Positions 34,990-47,302 of a stretch of DNA of 64,000 bases are shown piece by piece. Below the pieces are notes generated by a model. It was given only the letters and a program-made list of their open reading frames with translations, was not told the DNA's origin and ran no database searches. A program made the position numbers and the translations under genes. The stretch is from Gnetum montanum (Eukaryota; Streptophyta; Gnetopsida; Gnetales; Gnetaceae). Position 1 is the first letter of the stretch. Every line of letters begins with the position of its first letter. The stretch lies in assembly GCA_015680685.1 (NCBI GenBank), contig MNCI01029653.1, forward strand, positions 570,367 through 634,366, read 5' to 3'.

Positions 34990-35170
34990 TAGATTATAGT
35001 TTTGGGGAGGCTAGTGATGAAGTGGATGTTGGAATCTCAAAATAATTGTAATATAGGTACACCTCAAATATATAATCTAATTATAACTTCATTAATAGGT
35101 ATTATCCATCAAAATTGAATCCCTAACTTGGAGCTTTCAAAGCAGGAGACATACTACTAGGCTAACACCT
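34990..35170 (-). repeat. SINE copy S1 (tRNA-derived)
   Basis: The reverse complement reads GTTAGCCTAGTAG (A box-like, about 35167-35155), then 'ctttgaaagctccaagttagggattcaattttgatggata' with a B box-like GGATTCAATTT. Copy S3 at 62673 shares both boxes and the body ('tatattacaattattttgag' / 'tatattataattatttcaag'). Confidence 0.65.
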
Positions 35171-35254
35171 CACTTTCACTAGACATTAGAATTTACCACA
35201 TCAAGAAGCTATGAAACTTCCAAAATATAAGCCCTAGAATCCACAACATAGGGA

Positions 35255-35440
35255 CCATCATTTGAAGTGACAGTAAGGTGGTCATTTCGCAAGTCAAAGA
35301 ACTGGGTTCGAGCCTAAGTGTAGCCACTTAAAGAGGTTAGGCTTTTGCTTATCTATTAACCTTCCTAAGTCCTCACTTGGTGGGATGAACATTACGGTTG
35401 TAGGTGAGGATCCTTTTATAAGTCCTACAACTATACAATG
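35255..35440 (+). repeat. second SINE-like tRNA-derived element
   Basis: 'gtgacagtaaggtggtcatttcgcaagtcaaagaactGGTTCGAGCC': a perfect pol III B box at 35305-35314, with an A box-like stretch ~35 bp upstream. It continues 'cctaagtcctcacttggtgggatgaac', resembling the 3' body of Au-type plant SINEs. The ends are not defined. Confidence 0.5.
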
Positions 35441-35631
35441 AAGGCTTTGAACATATAAAGAAATGATGATAATGCATCCTTGTAATTCAAATGTTTTCTA
35501 TAAATGATGACTAAATATTGGGATTATATTTTAACTTGCTTATATCTTATAATCTATTATTAAAACAAAAGACAATAGATAAAATCACCAAGTTAAACTT
35601 GTTTCATAACTCTATAATAATTTTGTAAGTT

Positions 35632-35654
35632 ATCATCATCATCATCATCATCCT
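35632..35654 (+). repeat. (ATC)n microsatellite
   Basis: About seven ATC units in AT-rich sequence. Confidence 0.8.
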
Positions 35655-35959
35655 AGCCTTATCCAAATAAAATGGCATTGGCTACATGAGTTCCTTTTAG
35701 TCATTCACCTCTATGAAGAGCTAGATCTTTGTTTATTTGTAGAGTCTTCAAATCATCTTTGATTAATTTTTCACATGTCTTCTTTAATCTTTCTTTCAGT
35801 GACTTTCTTGGAATAGTTGTAATGATATTTCTCTAACAATGCACCATTTGGTACTACCTTTGAATCCAAAACTAGCTAGATGATCTAGAGCAAACCCAAG
35901 ATGGACTACACCTCAATAGTCACAACACCTACAAACACAAAATAAGTGCACATCACCCA

Positions 35960-36618
35960 TGATGAGTGGCGAGGTACCCCTACACTCAACCATATGAATA
36001 CGAGCGTAGCACACGCGATCCGGTCAAACTCCGCAGACTAAATGCCTACACGCCTCATGGAACACTTAAGGTTAACCATTTTTTGTCTTCCCAGACTTAT
36101 TTGTAGTTGTCACGATGTATGGTTAAGTAAGTTCGAGGTATATGATTTTTATATCTTTTTATGTTTTTCTCCTATGCTATTGAGGTGAAGGGTTGAGAAA
36201 CTAATTACTACTCTAACTAATGACTAGGTCTAAATTACCTAGCGTTAGCATCTGTTCCCACTTACCGTACACACCCTAAACCGATGGAACCGTGGCTACC
36301 AAACGCTAATTGTTGCTGGGATCACCATGCGTAATGCACGTGCTCGAAGTGGTCGTACTGAGGCACTTAACTAGGAGGAAAGGGTTGAGAGAATCTAATC
36401 TAGCCTAAGTGNAAAGATCCGTTCACTTTAGGACTCCTACTGCGGGCACATGGAAAATATTCTATCTCTGGAGTGATCAATCTGCCAGAGTTTTCCTACT
36501 TCTAGCCCAGGATGAGGAAACAAGGGAGAGTTGCCTCTTATTTATAGATTTGGCGATGGACCGCGATATCGCAGGGGACGATGCGATATCGCGATGGCCA
36601 CAATATCGCATCTCATCA
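35960..36618 (-). repeat. 3' LTR of E3
   Basis: TGATGAGTGGCGAGG to CGCATCTCATCA. The N at 36412 hides ~275 bp found in the 5' LTR. GCGATATCGC occurs at 36563 and 36583. A minus-strand TATA box lies near 36537. Confidence 0.9.
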
Positions 36619-36632
36619 TACCCCCATGACTG
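36619..36632 (-). other. polypurine tract of E3
   Basis: TACCCCCATGACTG on the plus strand reads CAGTCATGGGGGTA on the element strand, immediately before the 3' LTR. E5 has the same context at 53729. Confidence 0.75.
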
Positions 36633-38377
36633 AATGAAAACTCATCCTCGAGTTCCTTACAAAATATTGGGAAGGTATGGGATTATTGAGGGGAATGGAA
36701 CTAATGGGATGACATCTGAATGGATCATCATTACAAGACTTGACAAAACTGGTGTTCATGACAACAAGGGTGAACACCTTATTACAATGATATCAGGCCT
36801 TAGTTGGTAGTTGAAAAAGAGAGAGAGAGAGAGAAGTGTTGCTGCTGCCAACACCAAGATTGCGCCTTCCATTGTCCATCGGTAAGTGCACCATCAATCT
36901 TGCTCCTTGCATAGCTACTTCCAGCGCTGCTCCATTCCAAGTGATTCCTCTAGATCCCCTCCATTGTTGTATGATTGCCATCTGCACACACAACACAGTC
37001 TTATATTAGCAAGGGTAAATGAATTTCAATGTAGTTAATACCTTGCTTCGGTGTAAGTCCATTGGCTAGGTTGTGGTATGGCTGATTCGGATCTAGAGAT
37101 ATAATATTGATGACTACCAGAGGTGTAGGGGTTAGGAAGAAAATCAAAAAAATTTGGGGCTAGGTGAAAATCGAAAAAATCGAGCCCTGTACCCCCATGA
37201 CTAATCGTGAACCTCCGGTCGCGTTAGAATGGAGAAAGGAAAGGAGTAAGAAAGATAGAGAAAAAGAGACAACTAAAACATTAGTGAAATGGATGTCAAG
37301 ATGGAATGACCAAAATAAAATCAATTGTAAAAATGTTAGGGAAAAGAAGTGAACGATGCACCAAATAGGAGTGTCAGTGGCTCCTCCCCAAAGCAGGCTC
37401 ATGCCCTTAATGCCCTGACAATCCCACATTCAAAGAGTCCGTAGGCTCTGGGAATGTCATTTGGAATAAGAGTTAAAGTCCTAACCGCAAGAATTTACTA
37501 AAAAGAAAACAATGCGTCAACCAAAATATGTACACTAATGATACAACCGACAATGAGGTGAATAATGGAGAGAAGGGTGGAGAGAAGAGAATGAAATGGA
37601 ATCCCAAGAACAAGGTGGTGTACAGCCCCTTGTGGATTTCATGATTAATGTGACTTGGCAAGTCTCATCCCAACTCCAGCCTCAAACCTACCACATCCAA
37701 TGACTTCGCATGAATACATTTGGTTGAACCATCCTCTTGAATAACAAGAATGCATCTCCAAAGAGCCACCACCATGTCGACGAAACAAAGAAGAGAATGG
37801 GAAGTGAGAAGGGCCTTAGTTAGAGGGAACACTTTTGGTTCCATAACCAGTGCTTGTAGACCAAGTTTATTTCGTCTAAGGGGTGTGCTTTGAATTCACT
37901 TTTTTTTTCTTTTTTGTTTAGTTTTGTTTTGTGTTTTTATGCGTGAGAATCACACCATGCAAAGACTTGATTATTTTTATTGTCTCAGCTTTTGATAATT
38001 GGGTAACATCGAAATAGTAAGAAAACTCAAGAAGAAAACATCCAAGCACCCAAGAGAATGGCCAACACAAATGCATCAAGTTCCCTTGAAGCCACACCCT
38101 TTTCAATCCTTGAGTCCTTCCTTAGTTTGAGAAATGCCCAGTCACTGATTCATTAAAGTTCTTATTATGAAGGGGACTACACATTTCCAAGCTGAGAGAG
38201 ACTATAGAACTTGGTGGATGGATGGATGGAGTGAACTCATTGCCTGCCATATCAAAAGAAACATACCTTAGTATCAACATTGTGACTTAAAGGTAAAAAC
38301 CAAACATTAGCAATCAATATGAAAACAGTTCATACCATTATTCTGAACACTTATTGGATGACAAACTTACAAGGTGG

Positions 38378-38412
<35 letters not shown>

Positions 38413-38660
38413 ATGAAAAACTATAACAATGTTGTAAAATAAAAATAAGAAAAGTTAAAGAAATTTGTAAAAAAATGCTCAAGAAAATTTAAAGAAAGTT
38501 GTAAAACAAAAACTTGTAAAAACAAAAACTTGTAAAAAAAATGTGTAAAATAAAAACGTGTAAAACAAAAATTGTAAAAGAACTGAGGACCCCATATGAT
38601 TAACATAGGTGGCCATCTGCCCCATGACTGAGTGGAAAGGGAGAGATCTGAAATAATGAG
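36633..38660 (-). other. 3' untranslated region of E3
   Basis: No credible ORF; collinear with E2 and E5. It includes a (CA)n microsatellite at about 38383-38412 and a dense run of A-rich 'tgtaaaacaaaaac' units at 38430-38580. Confidence 0.75.
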
Positions 38661-38836
38661 TGCTTGTTTGAATTTCTAAGAAGTGTCCAACTTCTCCCAA
38701 CTGATGTTCTTAGATTAAGGGGTGGAAGTTGGCGACGCTCATATTCTAATGTATATATGCTTTTGTTATGAGCATGGGTTGTTTTCTTAGTTCGTTCCAT
38801 ACATATTTGGTTGCTCCTTCAAGTAGCTGTCAACCA

Positions 38837-39085
38837 NNNNNNNNNNNNNNNNNNNNNNNNNNNNNNNNNNNNNNNNNNNNNNNNNNNNNNNNNNNNNNNN
38901 NNNNNNNNNNNNNNNNNNNNNNNNNNNNNNNNNNNNNNNNNNNNNNNNNNNNNNNNNNNNNNNNNNNNNNNNNNNNNNNNNNNNNNNNNNNNNNNNNNNN
39001 NNNNNNNNNNNNNNNNNNNNNNNNNNNNNNNNNNNNNNNNNNNNNNNNNNNNNNNNNNNNNNNNNNNNNNNNNNNNNNNNNNNNN
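38837..39085. other. assembly gap (249 Ns) within the E3 protease
   Basis: Covers the C-terminal two thirds of the protease. ORFs crossing it are artefacts. Confidence 0.99.
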
Positions 39086-39507
39086 TCTTGTGAAATTAAG
39101 TTGACTCTGGAACCTGAGTCAAGAAGAGCCCAATGTGGTTCATTTCCGACAACTTGAAGGTAGATTAAGGGACTTCAAGGATCAGTTAGTTTCTTGGGAA
39201 GGTGGCCTACCTTGATCCAGTCGGTTACGGTATGCATTAACATAACCGTATGCGTTAGCCTCTGATGTTGAACTAAAGGGTGCTCCAAAGTGTTAGATGG
39301 TGGAGGAGTGTACATGGGCTCAACTGCTTGTTGTTGCGAGAGTTTTTCTGGGCTTTTGGTTCTGAATAAGGGTCTTCTCTTTTTATAGTTGTCAGAACCA
39401 ACAGCAGGTTGAATATTTACAGCTCTTGCAGTGTGACGTTGCTGCGGTTGAGTAGGAAGTTCCCCTTGCATTGTTGGGATTCTTACTGCCTCTGTTATAT
39501 CAAGCAT
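39086..39507 (-). pseudogene. capsid-deleted gag tail and protease start of E3
   Basis: MLDITEAVRIPT (the start of the capsid block) continues in frame straight into MQGELPTQPQQRHTARAVNI, which in E2 lies ~1.4 kb further on. The capsid and zinc-knuckle parts are therefore deleted. Downstream VTDWIKVGHLPKKLTDP leads to the protease, where ALLDSGSRVNLIS (about 39125-39090) keeps the catalytic D-S-G. The rest is in the gap. Confidence 0.75.
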
Positions 39508-40386
39508 ACTTCAGGTTGCAAGTAGGGGTTCATCATGATCGTCTCTTTCATGACGCTTGTGATGTCTTCATTGTTCCCTACTTTCCATTCGTTCATGCCC
39601 TTGTCCTTTCTCTCGACTTTCTTGTTGAGATCTCTCATTTTGCTTACTGTTATCCTCTCTGTTATGCTCTTCATGATTGCGCCCTGATGTGGAAGGAGAG
39701 GGTGAGTGATGTGAAGAAGGGGAAGAAGAAGGAGAACCATCGCCATGATGATGTTTCCAACCTTCTCTTCTGCTGGTACAACCCTGATCATGATGATGAT
39801 CTAAGTGCCCGTCCTTATTATGAGTTGTTATTCCCTCTGTGAACAACTGGTGTTCACAGGAATCAGAACCAAGGTTGTGTATTATTGAGCGTAAGTTCTG
39901 ATACCCAACCTCCTCACTTTCATTAGGAGGGGGAACATCTCTTGATAGAGAACCCGTTATAAGTGGTTCACCATCTCTAGTTTCATTTAGGATGTATGGG
40001 ACCTCTTTGCCCTTCAACAATGTATGTTGGCTCTCCTGCCTTGTGTCCCTCATACGTTGTGCTTCTGTGGGATAATAATCCCTCATGTCAAAATTTGCTG
40101 CAACATATTCAGCATATAATTCTGTCATGCCAATCTGTGCCAAGGCACGGAGAAGCATGTTAGGGACCGCACGATCCAAAGGTAACACGATGTTACCTTG
40201 CATATCTCTCCAGCGCAACTGTTCATCTTGATGGAAGATAAAAGTAAAATTAGGAATATACTCATCAGGATGAGTATATTCCACCCTATATTGTTGAGGA
40301 ACCGACCGATTTAGGTTATGTGTTTTTGATTGCTGACTGTCCTTTTTATTATCCCTAGGTGAAGTGCTCTTGTGAGAAGAAGACAT
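39508..40386 (-). pseudogene. N-terminal gag of E3
   Basis: The ATG at 40386 starts MSSSHKSTSPRDNKKDSQQ and is open for 272 codons: DEYIPNFTFIFHQDEQLRWR, NMLLRALAQIGMTELYAEYV, then a Gly/Ser/His/Arg-rich linker. The stop after ESREQ is TGA where E2 has CGT/CGA-type sequence. A second TGA (from TGG in E2) precedes MLDITEA in the same frame. It is the best-preserved gag N-terminus in the window. Confidence 0.8.
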
Positions 40387-40509
40387 TGTTATCTATCGGT
40401 ATGCTGATTTTACTGTTATAAAATTTCTATTTGATTAACCCTAAGGTTCATTTAAGCTCTCAACGATGTAAATGATCTCTTATGTTCTACTTAGCGCACA
40501 AAGACTTAG

Positions 40510-40527
40510 TCCCTGGCAACAGCGCCA
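40510..40527 (-). other. tRNA-Asp primer-binding site of E3
   Basis: TCCCTGGCAACAGCGCCA, with two transitions from the tRNA-Asp 3' end and one A before the LTR. Confidence 0.9.
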
Positions 40528-40528
40528 A

Positions 40529-41440
40529 TGATGAGTGGCGAGGTACCCTTACACTCAACCATACGAANAAGAATCTAATCTAGCCTAAGTGCGATGAGTG
40601 GCCATTTCCTTGACTATCCGTACACATCTTTGTGCATGACTACCACTGGGATNTATTACTTGTAGTTGTCACAGTGTATAGTTAAGTAAGTCCGAGGTAT
40701 ATGATTTTTATATCTTTTTATGTTTTTCTCCTATTCTATTGAGGTGAAGGGTTGAGAAACTAATTACTACTCTAACTAATGACTAGGTCTAAATTACCTA
40801 GCGTTAGCATCCGTTCCCACTTACCATACACACCTTGAACCGATGCAATCACGGCTACCAAACGCTAATCATTGCTAGGATCACCACGCGTAACGCACGT
40901 GCTCGAAGTGGTCGTACTGAGGCACTTAACTAGAAGGAAAGGGTTGAGAGAATCTAATCTAGCCTAAGTGCGATGAGTGGCCGTTTCCTTGACTATCCGT
41001 ACACATCTTTGTGCATGACTACCACTGGGATTACCAAGCACAGATCCTAAATACGCCACTGGGTTGCCAAGTAGTCACACTTAGATGCTCGTAATCAAGT
41101 CGTACTCATTCTGCGTTCTAGGAGTTTAAGGGTGAGAGAGAAAGAAATAAATAACATTAAATAAAATCCTATTCCATGCACTACAAGGTTTATCCAGGAA
41201 GTTCATCTTTATTACCATACACAACTTGTGTTCAGGTACAATGTTGCTCAAATAAAGATCCGTTCACTTTAGGACTCCTACTGCGGGCACATGGAAAATA
41301 TTCTATCTCTGGAGTGATCAATCTGCCAGAGTTTCCCTACTTCTAGCCTAGGATGAGGAAACAAGGGAGAGCCGCCTCTTATTTATAGATTTGGCAACGG
41401 ACCGCGATATCGCAGGGGACGATGCGATATCACGACGGCA
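40529..41440 (-). repeat. 5' LTR of E3, with misjoined duplicate and truncated U3
   Basis: Starts TGATGAGTGGCGAGG. The segment 40570-40652, bounded by single Ns, repeats 40949-41031 almost exactly and is probably misplaced. The LTR ends CACGACGGCA at 41440, about 18 bp short of the CTCATCA terminus seen in the 3' LTR. Confidence 0.85.
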
Positions 41441-41445
41441 ACCCA

Positions 41446-44200
41446 TTAGTCCATAGGTTAGGAGTATACTGAGTGTGCCACTTGAAATCATATAAGCAAC
41501 ATGACTAACATGATACATACAAGAATGACCTCAAAAAGTATGCACAACCACAAAAGATATTATTCTTCTAGAAAAGCTAAGATATGTTCCTAGTCTAATA
41601 TATCTAGTCCTAAGCCTCACTCTTGAAGAGAAAGGTAGTGGTTTGAGCATCAAAGCTGAAGCTCCTACACAAGCTTACATATTCTTATGATAAATTATAC
41701 AAAGGAATTAGAGACAATGTAGTTCTTTAGTAATGGTTATGATAGCATAAAAACCATGAGGATCTCCACACTTCTCTAACCCCTGTTCTAGAGGAAACTA
41801 ACCTTTGATCCACCAACAAGGCATGTTTTCCTATAACAATGATGTAGCAATCTTTGCTTTTATGTTTATTTTCTGATCATCATTTCACATGTCCAAAACA
41901 TTAAAATCATCATTCTTGTAGTTTATCTAAAATAGAAGTCACTTCAAATCTTCCTCTGATGTATGTATTATGTAGTTTATCTCCTCTAGTAACATTCAAA
42001 TCCATAAAAACATTTGCATTTCTATGGCCCAGTCTCTATTGCGTAGTAAGAAATAATTAATTTTCATTTTATTCATACCACTCTTGTATGTACTTAAATA
42101 TTTTGTTCTCTTTTTGAAATAAGTATTTCCAATTGCAAGGTCATAGACACTTGCAAATCGCAGTAGTGAACCTCCCATATCATTATGCTCTTGAAATTCT
42201 CATCATTCATGAATCCTATTATATCTCAGTTTCATAGATCTAACATAACCACTAAAATCCTCACCAATGAATATTCTTTATCGCAAGAGAATTTCTAGAA
42301 GCACCTAATGCATGGAATCCCAAAAGTATTGCTTAATTGAATTTTCTAGGTCAAATTATGAAGCACATATGTTGATGATATCATTTTCAAGAACAAGTTG
42401 GATGCCCATAATTTGATCACCATGGCAAGATACTTGTAGCACTTAAAAACAATTTTGTAAGTTATATGCATCTAAAAACTAATTGCTTATGAAATAAAGA
42501 TCTAAGTCAAAACACAATAATAAACATGAACATGCATGTATCTCCAAATTATCAAATTTGAGTCCAAGAATTTTGAGTAGAGAGCAAGTTCATAAGTTAA
42601 GGTTGCAAAGCCAAATCAAGTGCAAAACAACTCTTTCAACAAAGAATTACTAACAATGGCTACTAAAAAGAGAATAAACATAAAGATGATTATTGTAGGA
42701 ACAAATAATTTCATATATTTTTTCAAATCAATTTAGTAAGAGGAAAAGCCAAATTTGCTAAAGATGTTTATTTTTGCTAAGATTTTTTTTTATAATTTTG
42801 TACTAGATTAGGAAATAGTGAAGAGCATGAAGAAAGTTGGAATGAAAGGTTCTACTTCTTTTTCAATTCCTATAATAGACTTAATTTCAAACTAGGATAT
42901 GAAGAAATTTTTAAGCTCATACGATAGCAAAATAATTCATGTTAATTTTCAAAACCAATATTTTTATATTTTGGTTTAAAAAGAAGTTTTTGTCATATGT
43001 TTCAAGATAATGACATCAATCTACCCTACCTCAAGGACCAAAACATTGATAAGGAAATGCTTTTCAACATCTTCACATCTGAAGAAAAATTTCAAAAATG
43101 CAAAACAAGTGTTTGCATTAATGTCCATACTTTGAAAAAGTCAATTTGCATGATGAGCCTAGTATATAGTTTTTTAAGTGACTATAAAAACTATCATACA
43201 TCTATTCAATGAATATAGTTGAAGAATCTTTACTTCATAAATTTATGTAAGTTTAAATAAAACTTGGCTTGATTTGTAACCTTTAATTTCCATAAGGGCA
43301 CTATAACACTTCATGGTGGTTAGATAACAAGATTTAAGTTTAGCAAGCTTATTATAGTGATTGTTAAAATATTGTCATCAATTCATATGGCATTCTAACT
43401 CTCATTACGTGCCATCACTCACAAATTCATGAAGAAATAACATATATCTTATCATGTAATGAAGTTGAAGAATAATAAATAAGATGTTCTCCTTTTCTAT
43501 TTTCTCATGTCATTTGTCCACAAGTTCATGAGTGAAGGAGAGAATACCTTTACATGAATGTGTGCATCTTCATAACTAGCCATCATAAGGATATACATAT
43601 ACTCATAAAGTTTATTATAATAGCCACTCATTAATTTTTCAAATAAATGATGGAATGGAAGTACAAAACTAATGCTTGAAGGGAAGTATTAGACTTCAAG
43701 TTTGCATAATAATATGCAATCATTAGTTTCATAACACATATAAATAACTCATGTATAATATTATAATATGAACCTTCATAACCTTTCAATAAAACTTATG
43801 CCATAAAGAAACTATTACAATATGAGTGAAGATAAGAAGAAAAGGAGAAGAAAAATAAGTAAGAAAAACATATACAAAGTAAAGATGTGAAGACATGGAC
43901 TTTGATAAGCCCATGAACACTAGATATAAACAGATCATGAAGTAATAAGGAAAGTAAAAAGTTAGAATGTCATCTTAAACCAAAAGGTTAATGGAAAGAT
44001 AATGAACTTTCCTATGAAGGAATAGAAGTTCCCAAAGGAATTTGTGAGGCAAGGATTCAATTTCCTAAAAATAAAGAGAAGGTCTACGAAAAATTTGTAG
44101 AAATTTGAAACTAGCTACAAAATGAAGAAAGGCTACAATGAGATAGTCCATCAATTATCAAGGATAGGTTATAATTTTGGATTGAATACCAGTGGAGGAT
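41446..44200. other. AT-rich region with a Copia RT scrap
   Basis: Mostly unassignable. On the plus strand EAPNAWNPKSIA at 42298 and, after a shift, STYVDDIIFKNK at about 42363 resemble the 'KQAPRAW' and 'YVDDI' blocks of Copia RT, closer together than normal. Other short ORFs (41996-42178 minus, 42997-43212 plus) are unrecognised. Confidence 0.4.
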
Positions 44201-44275
44201 GATGAATTTTAAAGTTCTAATTTGACTATATGTATTAGGGATAAATATTGTTAAAAAAAGAATTGAATTCCAATG
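44200..44275 (+). repeat. SINE tail fragment S4
   Basis: 'gatgaattttaaagttctaatttgactatatgtattagggataaatattgttaaaaaaag' closely matches 44640-44705, the 3' part of copy S2, including the TTAAAAAAAG end. Confidence 0.55.
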
Positions 44276-44559
44276 CATCTAATCACCAACCACCACCCCT
44301 TGCTCCTACTATCCCACCCTCTTCTTCCACTCTAACAAAGATGAACAACAAGCATTCAAGTTACCAATGTTAATTCTAAGGCATTATATAGATGAAGTGT
44401 TTTAAATTATATGACTATCTAACATATTTATTGAAATTGAAACTAAATTCTTATTGATTCTAGGACGAAAGAGAACTCATGAAGCTCACTAAATTTTGTT
44501 GGAAGAATTCTAGGATGATGATCATATTAGATATATGACCTCAGAATAAATATAGTTAA

Positions 44560-44715
44560 AGTTTTAATAGTGAGATATTAGCAAAGTAGTGAAATCCTTA
44601 GTTTTAAATATCCAAGTTATGAGTTCAATTTTGATAGATAATGCTAAGTTATAAGGTTCTAATTTGACTATATGCCTTAGGGATAAATATTATTAAAAAA
44701 AGTTTCAAGTTCCAA
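44560..44715 (+). repeat. SINE copy S2 (degraded)
   Basis: 'tattagcaaagtagtgaaatcctt...gagttcaattttgatagata' aligns with S3 and the complement of S1. The A and B boxes are worn (AGCAAAGTAGTG; GAGTTCAATTT). The tail ends in TTAAAAAAAG. Confidence 0.6.
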
Positions 44716-44764
44716 CAACTCCCACAAATAGAAAAAGTTTTAGTTTTAAAACAAGAAGCTATTA

Positions 44765-47284
44765 TGTAACACCCCACCCTAGCTATGGTAGGGTGATGTC
44801 TAGGATCACTAGGAATGCCACAACAAAAGCATGAAAGACTAAAAATTAATAAGATGTAGAAACACGTTATATTAGGGAAGGCAAAGTGCACAAAAGTTTC
44901 ATGCCAAACCAAAACTAAACATACATTTTAATTTATAAAACTGCATGTCTCTACATAAATCAAAAAAATGTGCAATACTCTACTAAGATACAAAAATGCA
45001 TAAACATCATCATCATATATATAAGAGTATAGAGAGTTTCATACAATTATACATAATCCATACTACTATACATGGAACTATGCATTAACCAAGCACTAAA
45101 GATTTTTCCCTACTCTACTCTCTCTCTCTCTCTTCGTATTGGTCTTGGCTCATATGCCTTTGACCTATAATTAAATGAAGTCAATACACAACTGAGTGGG
45201 AAGCCTTTACCTTCCCTTGCTAGATGGTCAACAAGTGCTACACTGGAGAAGAGGAGTGGAATACAAGACAACCTACAACAACTAATTAGTCTTGCACATG
45301 ATTAAAGCAACACACACACACATACCATATCACATAGCCCATGTGGTCACTAGCACATCCACACTCAATGTAATATGTGAAACATTTCCATGAGTACTCA
45401 TAAGTAGTCATTGCCTACATGTCTTTTATTAGTCTTTTATTTATCCAACTGATGCAAAGGTTCATCAACATATGACCTGCAACCACTAGCCTTCTAGAGG
45501 ACTGGCTATAGGGACAAATACACCTATGCCATGTACCAGCTGTAGGGATGAACATACCTACCCTCTTCCACTTTTAGGATAAGGCCTAAGATAGGAGCCT
45601 CACCGATGCATCACATTGAAGGTCAATCCATACTACCTCCATGATGCCTCATCGCTAACTAGTCCACACCCTTATGCTAGCACCACTCACCAACAACCAT
45701 CACAAGCATTGTCATGAAGACATGTACAAAGCCTGGCTAGCTTAAGCCAACACATCCAAAACCAATATAACATGACCACATATATCTACACTTAATAGAT
45801 TCATTCCATGAAACCAATACAAAATTTTGTGCCACAACCATGTTTCTTGAACTGCATGTAATTCCACAAAAATGACCACTATAATACCCTTCAAAATAAG
45901 ATATGCCCAAAAAAAACCAATTCCACAATTAGAAAGTACTTTCCAAGACAATCCCAACAACACTAATTTCACCTAAATCAAACTCCTCGAAGCAAAGTTA
46001 TGCACATCCAAAGTTTGATTAATAAAATAATAATTAATGATATTTAAGTACTGCCAATGATGATTGAAAATCATGCACCACAATACATCCCTAAAATATA
46101 ATATACCAACCATACCTGTTGTATCAACATCACATACCATATTTCACAAGTCCACATCATACCATACATCGTGTATATATATATATATATATATATATAT
46201 TAATAAATAATTCATAATCAAAATCATACAATTTTGGGAAATATGCAAAATAATATGTCCAAGCTCAATCTTTTACCTATCCACCCCACATGCCCACATT
46301 GCATGATCATATACACTAATCCAACATAAAAATACAAGGAAAAGGTAAAGACAACCCACCAATTAAAATTTTTGTAGCAAAAAATCCTCAAAATCTAATA
46401 GGAGTCCATTTTTCTTGAAACAAGTTCCACACCTACGTAGACACGATCATAGCAATTCCAAATCCAAGTTCAGAGTAAGCAAAAACCATCTACAATGCTC
46501 AAAATAGAAGAAGAGAGAAGAAAAAAAAACTAAAGAAATAGGCTCATGTTTGTTTTTATGTTTTTTTTTCTCAAACAAATAATACAAAAAACAAAACCCA
46601 AATTCTCACGAGTAGTGCCAAGAGAGAAAGGAAATAAAATGATGGTAGAAAAGCAAGGTAGCAACATTATTATTTATACTTTATGATAATCATAATGCTT
46701 TTATTAAAAAAAAAAGGTGTTTTTTTTCCACGTGCCTCAAGTCATGTGTATAACTAATTTGACTTTTTTTTTCCTTTTACTTTTTTTTACTAAATTTTGT
46801 TTATAAGTTGATTTTCTTTTATTTCTTAGAACTAATACCCTGCACTTCCAACATGCATAACAACCATACCTGGACTCCAAATTAAAATTCATTTGAGCCT
46901 ATGAGATTCTTATCAAATGCTCTACACCTTCACATGCCAAAATCACACCCAAGCATCACACAACATAGTGCAATAGTTCAAATGCATAAATATTAAAATT
47001 GCAAAATTGCATATAAAGCTTAAATGCATACCGATTAGGTGCTCTTGTACCTTAATCCAACATCTCTACTAGTAACATCAACTGTCTAACACATCACATA
47101 GGGCTAGTGTACATAATCACATTAGTTAAGCATCATAATCATAACATAAAGATGAAAGTCTCATAACATCCAAAGTGCAATCATACTAAACTAACTCTTC
47201 CCTAATAACCCACTAGGACTACACATGTAATGTATAAATTGTAAGTGTATGATCATACCTAATGTATCTGGATGGGATGTAACA
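44765..47284 (-). repeat. 3' LTR of E4
   Basis: 2520 bp, matching the split 5' LTR throughout. It includes a (CT)n stretch near 45116 and a (TA)n microsatellite at 46170-46201. Short ORFs inside (44649-44912, 45737-45972) are spurious. Confidence 0.9.
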
Positions 47285-47302
47285 GTTTCCCCTCCTTGAG
47301 AA
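47285..47302 (-). other. polypurine tract of E4
   Basis: GTTTCCCCTCCTTGAG on the plus strand is CTCAAGGAGGGGAAAC on the element strand, directly before the 3' LTR. Confidence 0.85.

Larger units (their letters stand above)
35960..41440 (-). mobile_element. E3: non-autonomous Athila-type LTR retrotransposon (gag-PR)
   Basis: Flanked by ACCCA at 35955-35959 and 41441-41445. It has the same order and the same RT-to-integrase deletion junction as E2 (near 38663 'gagtgcttgtttgaatttctaag'). In addition it has lost most of the capsid part of gag. Its 5' LTR lacks the outer ~18 bp of U3 but still meets the target duplication. It contains the N run 38837-39085 and several single-N joins. Confidence 0.85.

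Noticed and set aside
38768-39157. ORFs crossing 38837-39085
   Set aside because: Artefact of the N run; only the flanking protease fragment is real.
39471-39842. 123-codon plus ORF
   Set aside because: Antisense shadow of the E3 gag linker.
41446-41540. Minus-strand Copia RT end (VAHSVYS*PMD*WV)
   Set aside because: Only a faint match, needs a frameshift and is not followed by the expected 'KRILRYL' block.
46170-46201. (TA)n as an origin or regulatory element
   Set aside because: Simple microsatellite; absent from the sister LTR copy near 61575.
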